Part shown: positions 23,440-27,109 of the stretch, piece after piece | How the letters are laid out: each line of letters opens with the position of its first letter | Position numbering within the stretch: the stretch's first letter is position 1 | NCBI GenBank assembly: GCA_002717185.1 | Contig: PBDC01000015.1 | Span: 1 to 27,109 of the forward strand | Direction of reading: 5' to 3' | Length of the DNA stretch: 27,109 nucleotides | Source: Rhodospirillaceae bacterium | Lineage (GTDB): Bacteria > Pseudomonadota > Alphaproteobacteria > UBA8366 > GCA-2717185 | The notes under the pieces: model-generated | What the model was told of the DNA's origin: nothing | Database searches by the model: none | Seen by the model: the letters and a program-made list of their open reading frames with translations, nothing else | Program-made: the position numbers and the translations under genes

Positions 23440-24240
23440 ATGAGTACACCGCTGCACACTGAGGGCTACTTCAATTACATAGTGCCAACAGCAGGTGAAA
23501 AACCATTTCGGCTTAACTATGAACCAAAGCCGGGTGAGCGGGTGACGAATGTTTCCCATGAGATACGACACCTACCGGTACAGGATGTACGCCCGATTGC
23601 AGCGGAGACGAATTTAGACAGGGAGGGATTTGCGCTCTTCGAGCATCCAAGCGCGCTAGCGCGGTTTGACGATAACACGGTGATCGAGACGCAATACTAT
23701 CCAGAATGCGCGGCGTTTGTGCAGGCAGTTACGGGCGCTGATCGGGTGATTGCCTTTGATCACATCGTGCGCAACGGCGCTGACGAAACAGCGCAACAAC
23801 CGATTCAGCGGGTGCATAACGATTACACTGAAGTATCAGGCCCAAAGCGCGTCGCAGATCTGATGGGCGGTGAGGCAGATGCGTTACTTCAGAAACGGTT
23901 CGCGATAGTGAATGTTTGGCGGCCAATCAATGGTCCGGTTACTTCGATGCCGCTTGGCGTAATAGGAGCTTCTACTATTTTTGAGGATGATTTCATCGCG
24001 ACGGATTTGGTTTACCGTGACCGTTGCGGCGAAACCTACAACATTCGCTTTAATAATCAGCACAAATGGTATTACACACCGAGCATGACAGATAACGAGG
24101 TTTATCTATTGAAGTGCTTTGACAGCGACCGAAATGTCGCTCGCTGGACAGCGCATACCGGCTTTATCGATGTTAATTCTCCGTCTGATGCCAAGCCACG
24201 CCGTAGCATCGAGACCCGAACGATGGTGTTCTTTAACTGA
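23440..24240 (+). CDS. CmcJ/NvfI family Fe(II)/2-oxoglutarate-type oxygenase
   Basis: This family includes the cephamycin 7-alpha-hydroxylation protein CmcJ, fungal NvfI and gibberellin-desaturase-like proteins; bacterial members outside biosynthetic clusters are uncharacterised. The 266-residue product has the iron ligands His126 and Asp128 in VHNDYT, the family WRPI motif (160-163), a second His239 in WTAHTGF, and Arg-rich IETRTMVFF at the end. All residues expected for an active enzyme are present. It begins 10 nt after the aldolase gene, so cotranscription is likely. No beta-lactam or terpenoid genes are nearby, so the substrate is unknown. Confidence 0.85.
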   Translation: MSTPLHTEGYFNYIVPTAGEKPFRLNYEPKPGERVTNVSHEIRHLPVQDVRPIAAETNLDREGFALFEHPSALARFDDNTVIETQYYPECAAFVQAVTGADRVIAFDHIVRNGADETAQQPIQRVHNDYTEVSGPKRVADLMGGEADALLQKRFAIVNVWRPINGPVTSMPLGVIGASTIFEDDFIATDLVYRDRCGETYNIRFNNQHKWYYTPSMTDNEVYLLKCFDSDRNVARWTAHTGFIDVNSPSDAKPRRSIETRTMVFFN

Positions 24241-24315
24241 TGTTTTGTATCAGCATCGGTTTTTCGGTTTGGAGGCCAATGCTAACGTTGAGCGACACAA
24301 CTGGGGAGAGATGTC

Positions 24316-24690
24316 ATGCATTCTATCTATGAACTCGTCATCGCCGTTGAAAATCTCGAAGATGCAGTAGAAGCCTACCAGGCGATGGGCTTTACGCTAG
24401 ACCGTCGGGACAGAAACGAAGGGCTCGGTATCGACCAAGCTTTCTTCACCATGGGCGATGGCACCGTTATAGAACTGGCCCAGCCCTTTGATCCCGATAA
24501 AGCGGTTGGTAAGGGCCTCGCGCGGAATGGCGAAGGCCTTTATATGATAGCTATGACGGTCGATGATGTGGACGAGGCCGCAAAAGGTATGAAGGATAAG
24601 GGTGTAAGATTAGTCGAAGCGGGCGGCCGTACCTTCATCCATCCCAGTGTGACCAAAGGCCTGCTAATTCGGCTAGATCCACCAAAATAA
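24316..24690 (+). CDS. Single-domain VOC family protein (glyoxalase-like)
   Basis: The 124-residue product is one vicinal-oxygen-chelate domain: SIYELVIAVENLEDAVEAYQ at the start (with Glu in place of the common metal His), IELAQPF mid-way, and MIAMTVDDVDEAAKGMKDKG in the second half. It resembles methylmalonyl-CoA epimerase or glyoxalase-like proteins in layout, but the usual His ligands are not obvious, so activity is doubtful. GGGGAGAG precedes the ATG by about 6 nt. It follows the CmcJ-type gene by 75 nt and precedes the membrane protein gene by 12 nt. Confidence 0.82.
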   Translation: MHSIYELVIAVENLEDAVEAYQAMGFTLDRRDRNEGLGIDQAFFTMGDGTVIELAQPFDPDKAVGKGLARNGEGLYMIAMTVDDVDEAAKGMKDKGVRLVEAGGRTFIHPSVTKGLLIRLDPPK

Positions 24691-24702
24691 TAACACCTGG
24701 TT

Positions 24703-25119
24703 ATGTTTAATGCATGGCTTGCTGTCGGTGGCGTGATGTCGCTGGGTGCGGCGCTTCTGCACCTTGCCATTATCATTGGAGGTCCGAACTGGTACCGCTA
24801 TTTCGGCGCCGGAGAAGAAGTTGGGAGGATGGCGGCAGAGGGTCGTTGGCGGCCTGCCATAATCACAGGGCTCGTGGCGATTGGCCTGGCTCTATGTGGT
24901 CTGTACGCCCTTTCGGGGGCTGGCCTTGTTCCGTCACTGCCTCTGCTAGATATTGTGCTATGCGTCGTTGCTGGTGCCTACACGCTGCGAGGATTGGCCT
25001 ATCCGGTTCTAAAAGTCATGAATTCGGAAGCGAGTACACCGTTTTTTCTGTGGAGTTCGATAATCTGCCTCATCGTAGGCGTGGTGCACTTAATCGGGCT
25101 GGCGCAAATCAGGGGGTAA
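24703..25119 (+). CDS. Conserved small membrane protein, four predicted helices
   Basis: I do not recognise a named family. The 138-residue product has hydrophobic helices at about residues 4-26, 50-72, 78-98 and 110-135, with WYRYFGAGEEVGRMAAEGR between the first and second, probably on one face of the membrane. The pattern W-Y-R-Y-F-G-A-G-E then R-P-A recurs in uncharacterised proteobacterial proteins I have seen. There is no clear ribosome binding site; the ATG lies 12 nt after the VOC gene stop. It ends the four-gene run and converges with the next TauD-type gene. Confidence 0.75.
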   Translation: MFNAWLAVGGVMSLGAALLHLAIIIGGPNWYRYFGAGEEVGRMAAEGRWRPAIITGLVAIGLALCGLYALSGAGLVPSLPLLDIVLCVVAGAYTLRGLAYPVLKVMNSEASTPFFLWSSIICLIVGVVHLIGLAQIRG

Positions 25120-25154
25120 TTTAGCCTGATCTTTCTTGTTTTCCTTAGATTACT

Positions 25155-25955
25155 CTAAACCGGTTGGTCGCCCTTCAAGATTATCCGCCAAAGCAGCCTT
25201 TCTTCGTTCTGGTCGAAGTTCGGGTCCACGGAGTGCATGGCACAACGGTTGTCACAGATTACGACATCGCCCATCCGCCACTGGTGGCGAAGCGTGTTAT
25301 CTGGACGGATCGCCTGTTTTAACAAGTCGTCTAGGAAGGGCCGGACTAGGTCAGGGTCTAGACCATCAACACCGGTCGCCTTGGTTACGTGGAAATAAAG
25401 AGCCTTTTTGCCGGTCTCCGGATGGGTACGCACCATAGGATGGCGTGCTCCACCGCCGAAGGCACCGCGGTCGTCCGCTGAATAAGTTGGGTTATCCGCT
25501 TCCATATAGTTGGTTGTAAAAAGCGACGCAATTTGCGCTTGTGATGCCGGCGACAGGTTTTCCAAGCCGGCATACATATTCGCAAAGCTGGTATCGCCGC
25601 CCTTTGACGGCAACTTTCGTGCATAAAGGACGGTTGCCTTTGGGGGCTCATCATGGTTCGTGTGGTCAGTGTGCCAGTTCGCGGCGGGACGCATTTTCTC
25701 GCGATTTATGATCCGACTTACTTCCGGGCATTCTGGCAGACGGAAGGCGAGTCGATGTTGCAACATGGGTTCGCCAAATAAAGATATGCCTTTGCAGTAG
25801 CTCTGCGCGTCGAGATCCTGGTCGCGGATGACCAGGACAATGTGGTCTAGCAATGCGCGATTAAGCTTCTTCGCTGTTTCGTCGAAGATGGGTTTGTTTA
25901 GATCGAGGCCAAAAACCTCAGCACCAAAAGGCGCGTCTAGTGCGGTGATCTGCAT
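25155..25955 (-). CDS. TauD/TfdA family Fe(II)/2-oxoglutarate-dependent dioxygenase
   Basis: The 266-residue product has the classical N-terminus (MQITALDAPFGAEVFGLDLN), iron ligands His95 and Asp97 in NWHTDHTN, distal His241 (NRCAMHSVD) and the 2-oxoglutarate Arg in ERLLWRIIL (Arg253 or Arg257). GGDTSFANMYAG and [14 protein letters not shown] are typical. It starts 14 nt after the BKACE-type gene, so the two are an operon. It is more compact than the other two TauD-type proteins in the window and probably acts on a different substrate. Confidence 0.92.
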   Translation of the reverse strand: MQITALDAPFGAEVFGLDLNKPIFDETAKKLNRALLDHIVLVIRDQDLDAQSYCKGISLFGEPMLQHRLAFRLPECPEVSRIINREKMRPAANWHTDHTNHDEPPKATVLYARKLPSKGGDTSFANMYAGLENLSPASQAQIASLFTTNYMEADNPTYSADDRGAFGGGARHPMVRTHPETGKKALYFHVTKATGVDGLDPDLVRPFLDDLLKQAIRPDNTLRHQWRMGDVVICDNRCAMHSVDPNFDQNEERLLWRIILKGDQPV

Positions 25956-25969
25956 CTACCCTTGGACTC

Positions 25970-26854
25970 CTAAGCTGAATTCATTTTAAGAATTGCGCGT
26001 GCTTCTTCGACCGAAGCGACCTCGCGCCCTAATGAACGCGCTTGTTCGACGACCTTTGCGATAAGATCGGCATTCGTCGGAAGGCCGAGTTCCGGATAGT
26101 GATAATCGCCGAGCCCTATAGAGATGTGTCCACCTGATTTTATAACTTTCTCGGTTAGGAGTAGCAGGTTCCCTTTGTAGTTCATCGCTGACCAAAGGAT
26201 ATCCTGATCTTTTGGCAGAAAGGTTGTATGTGCGTCTAAGCCCTCAGGTGTTCCGGGATGCCCGGCTAATGAAATTCCGTCCGTCATACAAAACAGAACA
26301 AAAGCGGGCTCAGCAATTACACCCATTCTAATGAAAGCTTCGATCTGGCGTGTGAAACTGACATTCCAGGAAACGAGATATTGCTTTAGACCGTGATGCT
26401 TAATGCGTTCGGAAAAGTACATCAGCGTCTCGGTTGAGTTCTCGTAGACAAGATTGGTCGTATCGAACTGCTTCCGTGCCGGGTTCCACCAGTCGACATT
26501 AACCGACCCAACATCCGTTGGAGCAAAATCGGGAATCGTCTTCGGATCCTTCATCATCTGCTCGACTGCGTCGAAGCGCTCCTTCGCATCGCCGCCATGT
26601 GCGACATAACCAAGGGTAGGGTGGATTAGAATTGGGCACGCTTCCCTAATGCCAGCGTTGGCCTCCAGATAATACCCGGGGTCGTGTTCCGGATTTCCTG
26701 TCGGTGTGCGGCCATGAAAGTGTATAATCGAAGCGCCCGCATCGTAGCAGGCCTTCGCGTCGCAGATGATTTCGTTTGGTGTGAACGGTACGTTGGGATT
26801 GCCGTCGCGGCCTTCAAGTTCGTTCACGCGGGCTTCAATAATGATCTTTTTCAT
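25970..26854 (-). CDS. BKACE family protein (3-keto-5-aminohexanoate cleavage enzyme-like, DUF849)
   Basis: BKACE enzymes are zinc-dependent TIM barrels that condense a beta-keto acid with acetyl-CoA, producing a CoA ester and acetoacetate. The 294-residue product has the metal-binding HFHGR (His45, His47) after ASII, HPTLGY, and the SWNVSFTRQ and GGHISIGLGDYHYPELG segments. In the founding Kce enzyme the last region reads GLED with a zinc-ligand Glu; here it is GLGD, so Gly249 takes that place and Asp250 or His252 may serve instead. AGGGGA lies about 7 nt before the ATG. It is followed by a TauD-type gene in the same operon, and diverges from an enolase-superfamily gene. Confidence 0.88.
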   Translation of the reverse strand: MKKIIIEARVNELEGRDGNPNVPFTPNEIICDAKACYDAGASIIHFHGRTPTGNPEHDPGYYLEANAGIREACPILIHPTLGYVAHGGDAKERFDAVEQMMKDPKTIPDFAPTDVGSVNVDWWNPARKQFDTTNLVYENSTETLMYFSERIKHHGLKQYLVSWNVSFTRQIEAFIRMGVIAEPAFVLFCMTDGISLAGHPGTPEGLDAHTTFLPKDQDILWSAMNYKGNLLLLTEKVIKSGGHISIGLGDYHYPELGLPTNADLIAKVVEQARSLGREVASVEEARAILKMNSA

Positions 26855-26873
26855 TGTGCGGTCCCCTGAGACC

Positions 26874-26888
26874 CGTTCAAATCGAACG
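26874..26888. promoter_or_regulatory. Inverted repeat in the divergent BKACE/racemase intergenic region
   Basis: CGTTC-N5-GAACG is a perfect palindrome in the 79-nt gap between divergent genes. On the plus strand it overlaps a possible -35 (TTCAAA, 26876) 16 nt before TAGAAT (26898), a candidate promoter for the gene at 26934. Half-sites GTTC and GAAC match those of the palindrome at 14182-14198. Confidence 0.3.
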
Positions 26889-26933
26889 CTTTAAGTCTAG
26901 AATAATGTCCCAAACAATGCTGGGAATACAGAC

Positions 26934-27109
26934 ATGCCGATCGAAATACTCACCTTCAAGGGCCTAAGGGCCCGTCCTGTTACACTTAAACTTGGTCGGC
27001 CTGTAATAGCACGTATAGCGACGATCACCGATTGGCCAATGATCTTAATAGATCTTTATACCGAGGAAGGTGTGACGGGTCGCGCCTATCTGGAGCCCTA
27101 TGTCGTAAA
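26934..27109 (+). CDS. Enolase-superfamily (mandelate racemase-like) protein, N-terminal part only
   Basis: The frame is open from ATG 26934 to the window end (58 codons). It reads MPIEILTFKGLRARPVTLKL, then PVIARIATITDWPMILIDLY and TEEGVTGRAYLEPY. The layout of a short first strand, a pair of Pro-Val segments and a D/E-EGVTGR-Y-L stretch is that of the N-terminal capping domain of mandelate racemase-type enzymes. The catalytic barrel lies outside the window, so its residues cannot be checked. GGGAA lies about 9 nt upstream. It is divergent from the BKACE-type gene. Confidence 0.75.
   Translation, partial: MPIEILTFKGLRARPVTLKLGRPVIARIATITDWPMILIDLYTEEGVTGRAYLEPYVV

Noticed and set aside
1..27109. 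CRISPR arrays, transposases, integrases, phage genes or toxin-antitoxin pairs
   Set aside because: None seen on either strand; no regularly spaced direct repeats and no matching protein families among the open frames.

Overview
The window looks like a chromosomal segment of an alphaproteobacterium, probably of a Rhodospirillales-like lineage. The evidence is the S4 protein type, a DUF1476 gene (the F1-ATPase inhibitor zeta family, essentially alphaproteobacterial), a separate purS/purQ/purL set, and the gene string purC-purS-purQ-purL-bolA-grxD. No rRNA, tRNA, CRISPR array, integrase, transposase or insertion sequence is visible. Genus and habitat cannot be read from the sequence.

Layout. 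1-1857: selO (5' end cut by the window edge) and tspO. 1858-2249: a non-coding stretch with a foldable 70-nt element and a good sigma70-type promoter, leading into rpsD (2250-2864). 3025-4685, minus strand: a hydroxypyruvate isomerase gene broken by one in-frame TAA, overlapping a TauD-type dioxygenase gene. 4803-9495, minus strand: a well delimited six-gene operon, purC-purS-purQ-purL-bolA-grxD, with a recognisable promoter and a strong intrinsic terminator. 9633-11501: a mandelate-racemase-type enzyme and an NRDE protein, convergent. 11650-11973: the DUF1476 gene. 11989-19287: an accessory catabolic block. An extradiol-dioxygenase-like VOC protein and a flavin-dependent (luciferase-like) monooxygenase lie on the minus strand. 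A divergent plus-strand run holds Rieske oxygenase alpha and beta subunits, a PLP aminotransferase, an SDR, a DUF1028 protein and an NTF2-like protein. 19550-22582, minus strand: purB followed by an SDR and a second TauD-type dioxygenase. 22692-25119, plus strand: class II aldolase, a CmcJ/NvfI-type oxygenase, a small VOC protein and a four-helix membrane protein. 25155-26854, minus strand: a BKACE-family enzyme followed by a third TauD-type dioxygenase. 26934 to the end: the start of a second enolase-superfamily gene.

How it fits together. The housekeeping genes rpsD, grxD, bolA, purL, purQ, purS, purC, DUF1476 and purB follow an order I remember from other alphaproteobacteria. Here that backbone is interrupted several times by small-molecule catabolism genes rich in oxygenases. 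The most system-like part is 11989-19287. Its genes could carry out ring dihydroxylation (Rieske), dehydrogenation of the diol (SDR) and extradiol cleavage (VOC), with an aminotransferase and an Ntn-type DUF1028 protein suggesting a nitrogen-containing substrate. No ferredoxin, reductase, transporter or regulator gene for it is present in the window. Substrates for all these accessory enzymes are unknown, and the pathway is inference from family membership and gene order.
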